Assembly: GCF_900101335.1 (NCBI RefSeq)
Contig: NZ_FNKA01000002.1
Location: 682,001-746,000 of the forward strand
Source of the DNA: Quadrisphaera sp. DSM 44207
Lineage (GTDB): Bacteria > Actinomycetota > Actinomycetes > Actinomycetales > Quadrisphaeraceae
Direction of reading: 5' to 3'
DNA: 64,000 bases
Part shown: in pieces, positions 7,806 through 19,136 of the stretch
Numbering within the stretch: the first letter of the stretch is position 1
How the letters are laid out: the number at the start of each line of letters is the position of its first letter
Notes under the pieces: generated by a model
The model's database searches: none
Told to the model about the DNA's origin: nothing
What the model saw: the letters and a program-made list of their open reading frames with translations, nothing else
Translations under genes and position numbers: made by a program

Positions 7806-8393
7806 CGTCGTCCCCGGCTCGCCGGAGTCCGCCCACGCCGCCGCCAGGCGCCGGCGCGCGTCGTCCAGCAGCTCGGGCAGCGCCTTGGTGCGGGCGATGA
7901 TGGGCAGGAAGTTGCCGTCGCCGCCCCACCGGGGCACGACGTGCTGGTGCAGGTGCGCGGCGATGCCCGCACCGCCGACCGCGCCCTGGTTCATGCCCAG
8001 GTTGAAGCCCTGGGGGCGCGAGGACGCCGCCAGCACGCGCAGCGAGGACTGCGTCATCGTCGCGACCTCGACCGTCTCCTGCGGCGTGAGGTCCGCGTAC
8101 GCGGCCACGTGCCGGTAGGGGCAGACGAGCAGGTGGCCGGAGTTGTAGGGGTAGAGGTTGAGGACGACGTACGCCAGCTCGCCGCGGGCCACGACCAGCG
8201 ACTCGGCGTCGGGCCTGGTGGGGGCGCGGCAGAACGGGCACTGGTCGCCGGCGTCCTCGTCCACCGGCTTGTCCTGCCCGGAGAGGTAGGCCATCCGGTG
8301 CGGGGTCCACAGCCGCTGGTAGCCGTCCGGGACGCCGGCGAGGTCCTCCACGCCCTCGGCGGCCTGCTCGGCGGCCTGCTCGGGGGCGCTCAC
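7794..8393 (-). CDS. HIT-family hydrolase (diadenosine polyphosphate phosphorylase-like)
   Basis: A 199-residue histidine-triad protein. The motif H-x-H-x-H is present as [10 protein letters not shown] near residue 145, and a Cys pair in DQCPFCRA near residue 60 resembles the zinc-binding part of this actinobacterial branch. HIT proteins hydrolyse or phosphorolyse nucleoside phosphates; the mycobacterial orthologue at this spot (Rv2613c position) is an Ap4A phosphorylase, so that activity is the best guess. The GTG start overlaps the thrS stop by GTGA. In other actinobacteria the gene is followed directly by pgsA1; here a block of about 4 kb lies between. Confidence 0.88.
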   Translation of the reverse strand: MSAPEQAAEQAAEGVEDLAGVPDGYQRLWTPHRMAYLSGQDKPVDEDAGDQCPFCRAPTRPDAESLVVARGELAYVVLNLYPYNSGHLLVCPYRHVAAYADLTPQETVEVATMTQSSLRVLAASSRPQGFNLGMNQGAVGGAGIAAHLHQHVVPRWGGDGNFLPIIARTKALPELLDDARRRLAAAWADSGEPGTTSPG

Positions 8394-10402
8394 ACCTGCA
8401 CCCGCTCGCGCACCGCCTCCACGATGCGCTGCACCGCTTCGTCGATCGGCACGCCGTTGTCCTGGGTGCCGTCGCGGTAGCGGAAGGAGACGGCGTCCTC
8501 CTCCACGTCCTCGCCGCCGGCGATGAGCACGAAGGGCACCTTCGCCTTCGCGTGGGTGCGGATCTTCTTCGGCATCCGGTCGTCGGAGTCGTCGACCTCC
8601 ACCCGCACGCCGTGCTCGCGCAGCCGCGCGGCCACCGCGTGCAGGTGGGGTGCGAAGTCCTCGGCCACCGGCACGCCGACGACCTGCACCGGTGCCAGCC
8701 ACGGCGGCATCGCTCCCGCGTAGTGCTCGAGGAGGACGCCGAAGAAGCGCTCGATGGACCCGAACAGCGCCCGGTGGATCATCACGGGCCGCTGGCGGGA
8801 GCCGTCGGCCGCGGTGTACTCGAGCCCGAAGCGCTCGGGCAGGTTGAAGTCCAGCTGGATCGTGGACATCTGCCACGTGCGCCCGATCGCGTCGCGCGCC
8901 TGCACCGAGATCTTCGGCCCGTAGAACGCCGCGCCACCGGGGTCGGGCACCAGCTCCAGGCCGGAGGCCTCGGCGACCGCGGCCAGGGTGGCGGTCGCCT
9001 CCTCCCACGCCTCCTCGGAGCCGACGGACTTCTCGGGGTCGCGCGTGGACAGCTCCAGGTGGAAGTCGTCCAGCCCGTAGTCGCGCAGCAGGTCGAGCAC
9101 GAACCGCAGCAGCGAGGCCAGCTCGTCGCGCATCTGCTCGCGGGTGCAGTAGATGTGCGCGTCGTCCTGGGTGAAGCCCCGCGCCCGGGTCAGGCCGTGC
9201 ACGACGCCGGACTTCTCGTACCGGTAGACCGTGCCGAACTCGAACAGCCGCAGCGGCAGCTCGCGGTAGGAGCGCCCGCGGGCGGCGAAGACGAGGTTGT
9301 GCATGGGGCAGTTCATCGGCTTGAGGTAGTAGTCCTGCCCCGGCCGGACCGGCGCGCCCCGCTCGTCGAGGACGGCGTCCAGGTGCATCGGGGGGTACAT
9401 GCCCTCCGCGTACCAGTCCAGGTGCCCGGAGGTCTGGAACAGCTGCGCCTTGGTGATGTGCGGGGTGTAGACGAACTCGTACCCGGCCTCCTCGTGGCGG
9501 CGGCGGGAGTAGTCCTCCATCTCCCGCCGGATCACGCCGCCCCGGGGGTGGAAGACGGGCAGGCCCGAGCCGATCTCGTCGGGGAAGGAGAACAGGTCCA
9601 GCTCCGCGCCCAGGCGCCGGTGGTCGCGCCGCTCGGCCTCGGCCAGGCGCTCGGTGTGGGCGCGCAGCTCCTCCTTGCTCGGCCAGGCCGTGCCGTAGAC
9701 GCGCTGCAGCTGCCGGTTGGCCTGGTCCCCGCGCCAGTAGGCGGCCGCGGTGCGGGTGAGCGCGAAGCCGTTGCCGAGCAGGCGGGTGCTCGGCACGTGC
9801 GGGCCGCGGCACAGGTCCTTCCAGGCGACGGTGCCGTCGCGGCGCACGTTGTCGTAGATCGTCAGCTCGCCCGCGCCGACCTCCACGGAGGCGCCCTCGG
9901 CGGCGTCCGCGCCGCTCCCGGCCGAGCCCTTCAGCCCGATCAGCTCGAGCTTGTACGGCTCGGCGGCCAGCTCGGCGCGGGCCTCCTCGTCGGAGACCGC
10001 GCGGCGGCGGAAGGCCTGCCCCTCCTTGACGATGCGCTGCATCGCCCTCTCGAGGGCCTTGACGTCCTCGGGCGTGAAGGGGGTCTCGACGTCGAAGTCG
10101 TAGTAGAACCCGTCGCGCACCGGCGGGCCGATGCCCAGGCGCGCGTCCGGGTGCAGCTCCTGCACGGCCTGCGCGAGCACGTGGGCGGTGGAGTGGCGCA
10201 GCACGTCGAGGCCGTCCGGGGAGCCGACCGCCACGGCCTCGACGACGTCGCCGTCGGCCAGCTCGGTCGCCAGGTCGCGCAGCTGCCCCCCGACGCGGGC
10301 GACGACCACGGCGCGGTCGGAGGCGTACAGGTCGGCGGCCGTGGTGCCCGGCTCGACCGCCCGCTGCTCGCCGTCGACGGTCACGTGGAGCTGGGCTGGC
10401 AC
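8390..10402 (-). CDS. thrS: Threonyl-tRNA synthetase
   Basis: A 670-residue class II aminoacyl-tRNA synthetase that charges tRNA-Thr in the cytoplasm. In order: an N-terminal TGS domain (about 1-65), the second editing domain with the HSTAHVLAQ histidine motif (near residue 70), the catalytic core with motif 2 in the [22 protein letters not shown] region, and the C-terminal anticodon-binding domain (about last 100). Length is normal for the family. The GTG start at 10402 is preceded by GGAGG. A TAGCAT -10-like hexamer lies on the minus strand at 10496-10491, giving a leader of roughly 80 nt. No T-box is visible. Confidence 0.97.
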   Translation of the reverse strand: MPAQLHVTVDGEQRAVEPGTTAADLYASDRAVVVARVGGQLRDLATELADGDVVEAVAVGSPDGLDVLRHSTAHVLAQAVQELHPDARLGIGPPVRDGFYYDFDVETPFTPEDVKALERAMQRIVKEGQAFRRRAVSDEEARAELAAEPYKLELIGLKGSAGSGADAAEGASVEVGAGELTIYDNVRRDGTVAWKDLCRGPHVPSTRLLGNGFALTRTAAAYWRGDQANRQLQRVYGTAWPSKEELRAHTERLAEAERRDHRRLGAELDLFSFPDEIGSGLPVFHPRGGVIRREMEDYSRRRHEEAGYEFVYTPHITKAQLFQTSGHLDWYAEGMYPPMHLDAVLDERGAPVRPGQDYYLKPMNCPMHNLVFAARGRSYRELPLRLFEFGTVYRYEKSGVVHGLTRARGFTQDDAHIYCTREQMRDELASLLRFVLDLLRDYGLDDFHLELSTRDPEKSVGSEEAWEEATATLAAVAEASGLELVPDPGGAAFYGPKISVQARDAIGRTWQMSTIQLDFNLPERFGLEYTAADGSRQRPVMIHRALFGSIERFFGVLLEHYAGAMPPWLAPVQVVGVPVAEDFAPHLHAVAARLREHGVRVEVDDSDDRMPKKIRTHAKAKVPFVLIAGGEDVEEDAVSFRYRDGTQDNGVPIDEAVQRIVEAVRERVQV

Positions 10403-10558
10403 GGAGGTCCTCCGGACTGCGGGCTGCGGGCGGGCTGGGCGGGGGATGCGGGGGTGCGGGCGCCGCGAGGGGGTGCGGCGGGCGTCGGGAATGCTACCGA
10501 CCGGCGCGCACGGCCCCGCCGGGATTCCCGGGCCCGGCAGGTCCGGGGGCTCGGGGCC

Positions 10559-11164
10559 TCAGCCGAGCAGCACGGCGTCGTCGCCGGTGCGCACCCGCCC
10601 GGGGACGACGACGTCGGCGTAGATCCCCAGGCAGCGGCGCGGGGTGCGGGTCAGGAGCAGCTCTGCCTCGCCGACGCGCAGGCGCGCCCCCTCCCAGCCG
10701 CGCTCGGCGCCGGGGCGCACCGCGGGCTCCCCCGGCGCGTCCAGGGCGAGCACGACGTTGGCGCGGGTGCCCGGGTCGCACCCGGTGGGGGCGTCGGGTG
10801 CGAGGGCGGCGCCGGCGCTGATGACGTGCACCGCCGCACCCTCGCGGTGCGGTCCGCCCCCGGCCGCGGAGTCCCGCACCGACACCGGCCGCCCGGCGAG
10901 CGCGGACAGCGCGGCGCCCAGGTCCGCGCCGCCGCGCCGGACGCCGTCCACGACCGCGACCAGGCCGTCGCGCCCGACCTCCGCGCGCACCCCGGCCAGG
11001 GAGGGCAGCTGCTTGCCGGTCAGCACCTGGCCCCCGGCGTCCACGACCTCCCAGCGGCGGTCGCCGACGAGTCCGCCGGCGTCCAACACCGCCTCGGCCG
11101 GCTGCTCCCCCGCCGCCGACCGCAGCGGGAAGCGCCGCAGCACCGAGACCGTCCCCACGCGCAC
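10559..11164 (-). CDS. MOSC-domain protein
   Basis: A 201-residue protein with an N-terminal beta-barrel part (RVGTVSVLRRFPLRSAAGE) and a C-terminal MOSC sulfur-carrier domain ending in TRTPRRCLGIYADVVVPG. Residue C in RRCLGIYA is the probable persulfide cysteine. MOSC proteins move sulfur to metal-sulfur centres, often linked to molybdenum cofactor; specific role unknown. The GTG start at 11164 has CACACT 6 nt upstream on the minus strand, the leaderless pattern. It sits alone between thrS and the Val tRNA. Confidence 0.85.
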   Translation of the reverse strand: MRVGTVSVLRRFPLRSAAGEQPAEAVLDAGGLVGDRRWEVVDAGGQVLTGKQLPSLAGVRAEVGRDGLVAVVDGVRRGGADLGAALSALAGRPVSVRDSAAGGGPHREGAAVHVISAGAALAPDAPTGCDPGTRANVVLALDAPGEPAVRPGAERGWEGARLRVGEAELLLTRTPRRCLGIYADVVVPGRVRTGDDAVLLG

Positions 11165-11258
11165 CGCGCCAGTGTGCCGCCGGTGCGCCCCGCCGGCGCA
11201 GGGGCCCGGAACGCCGACGGGGACGGCCCCGGAGCGGGACCGTCCCCGTCGGGCGCGG

Positions 11259-11330
11259 TGGGCGATACTGGGTTCGAACCAGTGACCTCCTCGGTGTGAA
11301 CGAGGCGCTCTACCACTGAGCCAATCGCCC
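11259..11330 (-). tRNA. tRNA-Val (anticodon CAC)
   Basis: A 72-nt cloverleaf on the minus strand. Acceptor arms GGGCGAT and ATCGCCC pair fully; the anticodon loop reads TTCACAC within a CTCG stem, giving CAC; the T-loop is GGTTCGAACC. Discriminator base A; no encoded CCA. A second Val tRNA (GAC) with the same acceptor sequence lies at 12556. Confidence 0.97.
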
Positions 11331-11362
11331 GGCTGCGGGCACGACCATACCGGACGCGCGGC

Positions 11363-11830
11363 TCATCCCTCGACTCCCTCGACGCCGGGCAGGGCCGCCA
11401 GGCGGTCGCTCAGGGCGTCCGGGAGCAGCGGCGGCACGCCCGCCAGCACCAGCCCTGCGTAGGCGGCGCCGACCACGGCGGCCAGCACGGCCGCCCCACC
11501 CGCCCAGCGCAGCCACACCGGCCTCGCGCCGGCCCAGGCGCTGAGCGCGTGCAGGCGGAGCCTCGCGCGGTCGAGCAGGCGCCGGGCCCAGGGGAACTCG
11601 CTCGCGAGCACCGCGAGGCCGGCGAGCACCAGCGGGACGCCACCGGGGCCGGGCAGCGGCCCGCTGAGCAGGCCGAGGAGGACCAGCGCGCCGCCGCTGA
11701 CGGCGATGGCGGCGCGGTACAGGCGGTGCGTGCGGGGGTCGGCGCGCACGCGGCGGCGCAGCCTCCGCAGAGGCTCCGGCCCGACGGGTGGCGCCGCCGC
11801 CGGCGCCGCTCCCGGCGAGGGTCCCTCCAC
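11363..11830 (-). CDS. PGPGW-family (TIGR02611-like) membrane protein
   Basis: A 155-residue membrane protein with two hydrophobic regions: one holding the conserved GPLPGPGGVPLVLAGLAVL block (about residues 56-75), typical of the PGPGW family, followed by FPWARRLLD, and a second helix near residues 112-132. The family is widespread in actinobacteria and has no established function. GTG at 11830 is supported by TAGCCT 6 nt upstream on the minus strand (leaderless). It lies between the Val tRNA and the divergent ssgA-like gene. Confidence 0.8.
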   Translation of the reverse strand: MEGPSPGAAPAAAPPVGPEPLRRLRRRVRADPRTHRLYRAAIAVSGGALVLLGLLSGPLPGPGGVPLVLAGLAVLASEFPWARRLLDRARLRLHALSAWAGARPVWLRWAGGAAVLAAVVGAAYAGLVLAGVPPLLPDALSDRLAALPGVEGVEG

Positions 11831-11962
11831 GCCCCCAGGCTACGGCGGGTGCCCGCCCGATCGAGGGCGCGCGCGTTTGGCCCGTGACAGGGTGGGGAAC
11901 TGACGCCTTCGACCGACCCGTCGGGTCGGGGACGTCGCCGTCCGCACCGCAGGAGGTCCCCC

Positions 11963-12385
11963 GTGCCCAGCCCCAACGCACACGTCGACGCCGAGGTCGA
12001 ACTCAGGCTCGTCGTGCCCGAGGCCGGCAAGGTGCCGGTCGCGGTGGACCTGGGGTACGGCACCCACGACCCGTTCGCCGTCACGGCCGCCTTCCGCGGC
12101 GACGGCGGCACGATCGAGTGGGTCTTCGCGCGCGACCTGCTGCGCGAGGGCCTGCGCCGCCCCACCGGCGAGGGCGACGTGCAGGTGTGGCCCGGCGAGG
12201 CCGACGGGCGCGCGGTGCTGCTCGTGTCGCTGACCTCCCCCGAGGGGCACGCCGTCCTCGAGGCCGACGCCGACGACGTGCGCGGCTTCCTCGACCGCAC
12301 CCACGCCCTGGTGCCGCCCGGCGCCGAGAGCCGCTACGTGCACCTGGACGCCGAGCTGGCCGGCATCCTCGGCCGCGCCGCCTGA
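11963..12385 (+). CDS. SsgA-family (SALP) cell division/sporulation protein
   Basis: A 140-residue protein of the SsgA-like family found only in actinobacteria with complex morphology. Family hallmarks are the start with ELRLVVPEAGKVPVAVDLGYGTHDPFAV, then VEWVFARDLL-like IEWVFARDLLREGL, and the ending YVHLDAELAGIL. SsgA-like proteins position division septa and control cell-wall remodelling in sporulating species; in non-filamentous members such as SsgB-only genera the role is in division-site selection. GTG 11963 has AGGAGG 6 nt upstream. A strong hairpin terminator follows. Which SALP subgroup it belongs to cannot be read here. Confidence 0.92.
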   Translation: MPSPNAHVDAEVELRLVVPEAGKVPVAVDLGYGTHDPFAVTAAFRGDGGTIEWVFARDLLREGLRRPTGEGDVQVWPGEADGRAVLLVSLTSPEGHAVLEADADDVRGFLDRTHALVPPGAESRYVHLDAELAGILGRAA

Positions 12386-12414
12386 GCGGCGCCCGCCCTG
12401 CGGTCTTCGCGACC

Positions 12415-12458
12415 CGCGCCAGGGCCCGGCAGCCGGGAGGCTGCCGGGCCCTGGCGCG
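12415..12458. terminator. Strong hairpin terminator after the ssgA-like gene
   Basis: A perfect 19-bp stem (arms 12415-12433 and 12440-12458) closes a 6-nt loop CGGGAG. There is no U-run, as is common in very GC-rich genomes. It ends the ssgA-like gene and lies ahead of the convergent tRNA block, so it may work in both directions. Confidence 0.85.
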
Positions 12459-12555
12459 TGCGGGGCGCGTGCGGGGGGCGTCCGAGCGCGACGCCAGCAG
12501 GGCGGGCGCGACGACACGAGGCCGGCCTCCGCGAGGAGACCGGCCTCCGTGCTGG

Positions 12556-12627
12556 TGGGCGATACTGGGTTCGAACCAGTGACCTCTTCCGTGTCAAGGA
12601 AGCGCGCTACCACTGCGCCAATCGCCC
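12556..12627 (-). tRNA. tRNA-Val (anticodon GAC)
   Basis: A 72-nt cloverleaf on the minus strand with the same acceptor (GGGCGAT/ATCGCCC) and T-arm as the CAC tRNA at 11259. The anticodon loop reads TTGACAC between CTTCC and GGAAG, giving GAC. It is the last of three tRNAs read in the order Gly-Cys-Val. Confidence 0.97.
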
Positions 12628-12643
12628 GGTGGTGGTGCGAGCG

Positions 12644-12714
12644 AGGTGGAGACGGGATTCGAACCCGTGTAGACGGCTTTGCAGGCCGTTGCCTCGCCTC
12701 TCGGCCACTCCACC
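12644..12714 (-). tRNA. tRNA-Cys (anticodon GCA)
   Basis: A 71-nt cloverleaf on the minus strand. Acceptor GGTGGAG pairs with CTCCACC; the anticodon loop CTGCAAA gives GCA; T-loop GGTTCGAATCC. Discriminator U, the identity base typical of tRNA-Cys. Confidence 0.96.
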
Positions 12715-12745
12715 GAGATGAACGACCCCCGGGGTGGTGCATCCG

Positions 12746-12818
12746 AGCGGACGACGGGATTCGAACCCGCGACCCTCACCTTGGCAAGGTGATGCTCTAC
12801 CAACTGAGCCACGTCCGC
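12746..12818 (-). tRNA. tRNA-Gly (anticodon GCC)
   Basis: A 73-nt cloverleaf on the minus strand. Acceptor GCGGACG pairs with CGTCCGC; the anticodon loop TTGCCAA gives GCC. It is the first tRNA of the Gly-Cys-Val cluster; the 5' flank faces the divergent aminotransferase gene. Confidence 0.97.
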
Positions 12819-12917
12819 GTGCGACCGGCCGCCACGAGATGCCGTGCGCGGGCCCTGCCGACGTCCCAGACTGTACTGGCCCCCGCCGCCGCGCGTCCAA
12901 CCGCCCCAGGAGCCGCC

Positions 12918-13811
12918 GTGTCCTCCGCCCCCGCGCCCTCCGCACGCCGCCCGGGCGCCGCCGTGCCGGCGGCGGTGTGGGTGGACGGCGCGCTGGTCCC
13001 CGACGGGCACCCCGCGGTGCACGCCCTCGACCACGGCCTGGTCGTCGGCGACGGCGTCTTCGAGACGTGCAAGGTCGTCGACGGCAGGCCCTTCGCGCTC
13101 ACCCTCCACCTGCGCCGCCTGGAGCGCTCGGCCGCGGGCCTGGGCCTGGCGGCGCCGGAGGAGGACGTCGTCCGGGCGGCCGTGCGGGAGGTGCTCGCGG
13201 CGCTGGGGCCCGCGGCGGCGTCCGCGCGCCTGCGCATCACCGCCACCTCCGGGCCGGGGCCGCTGGGGTCCGAGCGCGTCCCCGGTGCGGGCACCCTCGT
13301 CGTGGCGGCGGCGCCGCTGTCGCCGTGGCCGGCGGGGGCGCGCGCCGTGACGGTGCCGTGGACCCGCAACGAGCGGTCCGCCGTCGCGGGGCTGAAGACG
13401 ACGTCCTACGCGGAGAACGTCGTGGCCCTGGCGCGGGCCCGCGAGCGCGGGGCGTCCGAGGCGCTGCTGGCGAACACGCGCGGGCAGCTGTGCGAGGGCA
13501 CGGGCAGCAACGTCGTCGTCGCGGTCGGCGACGAGCTGCTGACGCCGCCGCTGGCCTCGGGGTGCCTGGCCGGCACGTCGCGCCTGCTGCTGCTGCGCTG
13601 GGCGGCGCAGGAGGGGCTGCCGGTGCGGGAGGCGGACCTGCCGTACGAGGAGCTCGGGCGCGCGCCGGAGGTGCTGCTGACCTCCTCCACGCGCGACGTC
13701 CAGCCGCTGGCGGCCGTCGACGACCGGCCGCTGACCACGAGCGCGCTGGGGCGGGCGGCCGTGGAGCTGTTCGCGCGCCGCGCCGCGCAGGACGACGACC
13801 CGCAGCCCTGA
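12918..13811 (+). CDS. Class IV aminotransferase, aminodeoxychorismate lyase-like
   Basis: A 297-residue PLP enzyme of fold type IV. The catalytic lysine is K160 in GLKTTSYAENVVAL, and the PLP-phosphate region is CEGTGSNVVV followed by the late TSSTRDVQPL block. The family includes 4-amino-4-deoxychorismate lyase (folate pathway), branched-chain and D-amino acid aminotransferases. Length and the TSSTRDVQPL ending favour the PabC-like lyase, but substrate cannot be fixed from sequence. GTG 12918 has AGGAG 6 nt upstream. It faces away from the tRNA cluster and is followed by glgX after 92 nt. Confidence 0.82.
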   Translation: MSSAPAPSARRPGAAVPAAVWVDGALVPDGHPAVHALDHGLVVGDGVFETCKVVDGRPFALTLHLRRLERSAAGLGLAAPEEDVVRAAVREVLAALGPAAASARLRITATSGPGPLGSERVPGAGTLVVAAAPLSPWPAGARAVTVPWTRNERSAVAGLKTTSYAENVVALARARERGASEALLANTRGQLCEGTGSNVVVAVGDELLTPPLASGCLAGTSRLLLLRWAAQEGLPVREADLPYEELGRAPEVLLTSSTRDVQPLAAVDDRPLTTSALGRAAVELFARRAAQDDDPQP

Positions 13812-13903
13812 GGCGGCGGCCCCGGGGCGCCGCGCCCGGGTGCGCGCGCGGTGCGCCGCTCCGTCAGGATGGCTCGCGCACCTCCCACCCCTGAGGAAGA
13901 CCC

Positions 13904-16020
<2,117 letters not shown>

Positions 16021-16024
<4 letters not shown>

Positions 16025-18534
16025 ACGCCCACGGCCACGCGCACGGCCACGCGCACGACCCGCGCCACCGGCCCGCGCCCGGCAGGCCGCAGCCGGTGTC
16101 GACCTACCGCCTGCAGATCCGCTCCGAGTTCGGCTTCGGGGCCGCCGCGGACGTCGTGGACCACCTGCACGGCCTCGGCGTCACCCACGCCTACCTCTCC
16201 CCGGTCCTGGCCCCGGCGCCCGGGTCCGCGCACGGCTACGACGTCGTGGACCACTCGCGGCTGAACCCCGAGGCCGGCGGGCGGGAGGCGTTCGACGCCC
16301 TGGTGGCGCGCCTGCACGAGCGGCGGATGGGCGCCGTCGCCGACGTCGTGCCCAACCACATGGCGGTGCCGACACCGGCCACCCTCAACGCCGCGCTGTG
16401 GTCGGTGCTGCGCGACGGGCCCGACTCCCCCTTCGGGCGCTGGTTCGACGTCGACTGGTCCGGGGAGGACCACGCGCTGCTCATGCCGGTGCTCGGCGCG
16501 CGCATCGGCCAGGTGCTCGCCTCCGGCGAGCTGCGGCTGGACGGCTCGGGCCCCGAGCCGCTGCTGCGCTACTACGACCACGTCTTCCCGGTGCGCCCGG
16601 GCACGGAGTCGCTGCCCCTGGCGGAGCTGGTGGACCGCCAGTTCTACCGCCTGGCGCACTGGCGGGTGGCGGACGAGGAGCTGAACTACCGGCGCTTCTT
16701 CGACGTCGACACCCTGGCCGCGATCCGCGTGGAGGACCCGGAGGTCTTCGACGCCACCCACGCGCTGCTGCTCGAGCTCGTGGCGGTCGGCCAGCTGGAC
16801 GGGCTGCGCATCGACCACCCGGACGGCCTGGCCGACCCGCGCGGGTACCTGCGGCGCCTGCACGAGCGCACCGGCGGCGTGTGGGTCGTCGTGGAGAAGA
16901 TCCTCGAGGGCGACGAGGACCTGCCCCCGGACTGGCCGTGCGCCGGCACGACCGGCTACGACGCCCTGCTGCGCGTCGGGGGGCTGTTCGTCGACCCCGC
17001 CGGGGCGGCGCCGCTGTCGGCGTTCTGGGCCGAGACGACGGGCGATCCCCGCGGCTTCGCGGCGGTGGTCGAGCAGGCGAAGCGCGAGGTCGTCGAGCAC
17101 GGCCTGTACGCCGAGGTGCACCGCCTCACCGAGCTGCTGCGCCAGATCACCCACGCCGACGTCCGCCTGCGCGACCACACCGAGCGGGGGCTGCGCGAGT
17201 GCGTCGTGGAGCTGCTCGTCGCCTTCGACCGCTACCGCGCCTACGTCGTGCCGGGCGAGGCGGCGCCCGCGGTGTCCGTCGAGGCGGTCGACCACGCGGT
17301 GGCCGTCGCGCGCTCCCACCTGCCGGCCGAGCGCTGGGACACCCTGGACGCCGTCCGCGACCTGCTGCTGGGCCTGGAGGCCGGCAGCGCCGGGCGCACC
17401 ACCGACGCCCAGCGCGCGGAGCTGGTCGTCCGCTTCCAGCAGACCTGCGGGCCCGTGATGGCCAAGGGCGTGGAGGACACGGCCTTCTACCGCTGGTTCC
17501 GGCTGTCCTCCCTCGACGAGGTCGGCGGCGACCCGGACCACTTCGGCGTCGCGCCGGAGGAGTTCCACGCGTACTCGAGCTCCCGGGCGCACTCCTGGCC
17601 GGTGGCGATGACGACGCTGTCCACGCACGACACCAAGCGCAGCGAGGACGTGCGGGCCCGCCTGGCCGTGCTCTCGGAGCTGCCGGGCGAGTGGGCGCAG
17701 GCGGTGCGCTCGTGGCGCGAGGCGGCCGCCGAGCACCGGGCGGCGGAGCTGGACGGCGCGACGGAGCAGCTGGTCTGGCAGACGCTGGTCGGCACGTGGG
17801 GCTCCGCGGAGGACGGGAAGGGCCCGATCAGCGCCGAGCGGCTCGTCGGGTACCTGGAGAAGGCCGTGCGGGAGGCGAAGGTGCACACCACCTGGACCTC
17901 CCAGGACCGGGTCTACGAGGACGCCGTGCGCTCCTTCGCCACCGGGGTGCTCTCCGACGCGCGGGTGCTCGACGCCGTGGGGGCCTTCTGCGAGCGCATC
18001 GCCGAGCCCGTGCGGGCGGGCGTGCTCGGGCAGAAGCTCGTGCAGCTGTGCATGCCGGGCGTGCCGGACGTCTACCAGGGCTCCGAGCTGGTCGACCTGT
18101 CGCTGGTGGACCCGGACAACCGGCGTCCCGTGGACTACGCCGACCGGCGCGCGCGCCTGGCCCGCCTGGACTCCGGAGCGCGCCCGAGCGACCTGTCGGA
18201 CGAGAAGCTGCTCGTCACCTCCCGCGCGCTGCGGCTGCGCCGAGACGCCCCGGAGTGGTTCGTCGGCGAGGACGCCGCGTACGCCGCGGTGCCGACGTCC
18301 ACGGGCAACGCGGTCGCCTTCGCGCGCGGCGACGCCGGCGGGCCGGGCGCCGTGGTGGTCGCCACGCGCCTGGCGGTGTCGCTGGAGCGCCTCGGCGGGT
18401 GGGGCGGGCACACCGTCGCCGTGCCCGAGGGCAGCTGGCGCGACCTGCTGACCGGCGCCGAGGTGCGCGGCGGCGGAGTGCGCCTGGCGGACCTGCTGCA
18501 CGCGCTGCCCGTGGCGCTGCTGGTGCGGGCGTGA
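16021..18534 (+). CDS. treY: Maltooligosyl trehalose synthase TreY
   Basis: An 837-residue GH13 enzyme that turns the reducing-end alpha-1,4 bond of a malto-oligosaccharide into an alpha-1,1 bond. Catalytic residues read as D265 (LDGLRIDHPDGL), E292 (VVEKIL) and D537 (LSTHDTKRSED). The N-terminus carries an unusual His-rich repeat (HGHAHGHAH, encoded by a 12-bp repeat) before the family start at VSTYRLQIRSEFGF. The GTG start overlaps the glgX stop, and the stop overlaps the next GTG; both junctions are GTGA. It acts before TreZ, whose gene follows after one inserted gene. Confidence 0.96.
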
Positions 18535-19136
18535 GCGCGCCGGGCGGGCCCGCGCCGGAGCACGGCCCCGTGGTGTCGAGCCGGGAGCTGCGCCGCCGGG
18601 TCGGGCAGCTGCTGCGCGGCCCGCGGCCGCTGCCGATCGTGCAGGCGGGCGACCCGGTGCTGCGCCGGGTCGCCCAGCCCTACGACGGCGAGCTGTCCCC
18701 CGAGCTGCTGGGCGACCTCGTGGCCGCCCTGCGCGCGACCATGCACGCCGCCCCGGGCGTGGGGCTGGCCGCCCCGCAGGTCGGCCTCGGCCTGGCCCTG
18801 GCGGTCGTCGAGGACGAGCGCGGGGACGACGACGACCCCCGCGAGCGGTACGAGCTGCCGTTCCGGGTGCTCGTCAACCCGCGCTACGAGGTGCAGGGCG
18901 AGCAGCGCGTCGCCTTCCCCGAGGGGTGCCTGAGCGTGCGCGGGTACGAGGCGGTCGTCGCCCGCCCGCGCTCGATCCGCCTGACCGGGCAGGACGAGAC
19001 CGGCCGCGCCCTCGACGAGGTCCTCACCGGCTGGCCGGCGCGCATCGTCCAGCACGAGACGGACCACCTGAACGGCGCGCTGTACCTGGACCGCGCGGAC
19101 CTGCGGACGCTGACCGCGACCGGCACGGTGTCCTGA
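18531..19136 (+). CDS. def: Peptide deformylase inside the trehalose operon
   Basis: A 201-residue Fe/Zn metalloprotease that removes the formyl group from the initiator methionine. All three family motifs are present: GVGLAAPQVG (76-85), EGCLS with metal ligand C133, and QHETDHLNG with H175 and H179 (E176 catalytic). The N-terminal 30 residues are an extension relative to short forms, as in other actinobacterial deformylases. The GTG start overlaps the treY stop and the stop overlaps the treZ ATG by one base (TGATG), so it is translated as part of the treY-treZ unit. Whether it is the main or an accessory deformylase cannot be told. Confidence 0.95.
   Translation: MSAPGGPAPEHGPVVSSRELRRRVGQLLRGPRPLPIVQAGDPVLRRVAQPYDGELSPELLGDLVAALRATMHAAPGVGLAAPQVGLGLALAVVEDERGDDDDPRERYELPFRVLVNPRYEVQGEQRVAFPEGCLSVRGYEAVVARPRSIRLTGQDETGRALDEVLTGWPARIVQHETDHLNGALYLDRADLRTLTATGTVS

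Noticed and set aside
10403-10558. T-box or amino acid riboswitch ahead of thrS
   Set aside because: No T-box sequence, no specifier hairpin and no antiterminator pairing could be seen; only a -10-like hexamer.
8552-11299. A 915-codon plus-strand frame opposite thrS and the MOSC gene
   Set aside because: Antisense shadow of thrS and the MOSC gene; no start signal and no recognisable domain.
12556-12818. tRNA cluster as an integration site
   Set aside because: No integrase, no duplicated tRNA 3' end and no abrupt change in composition around the tRNAs.
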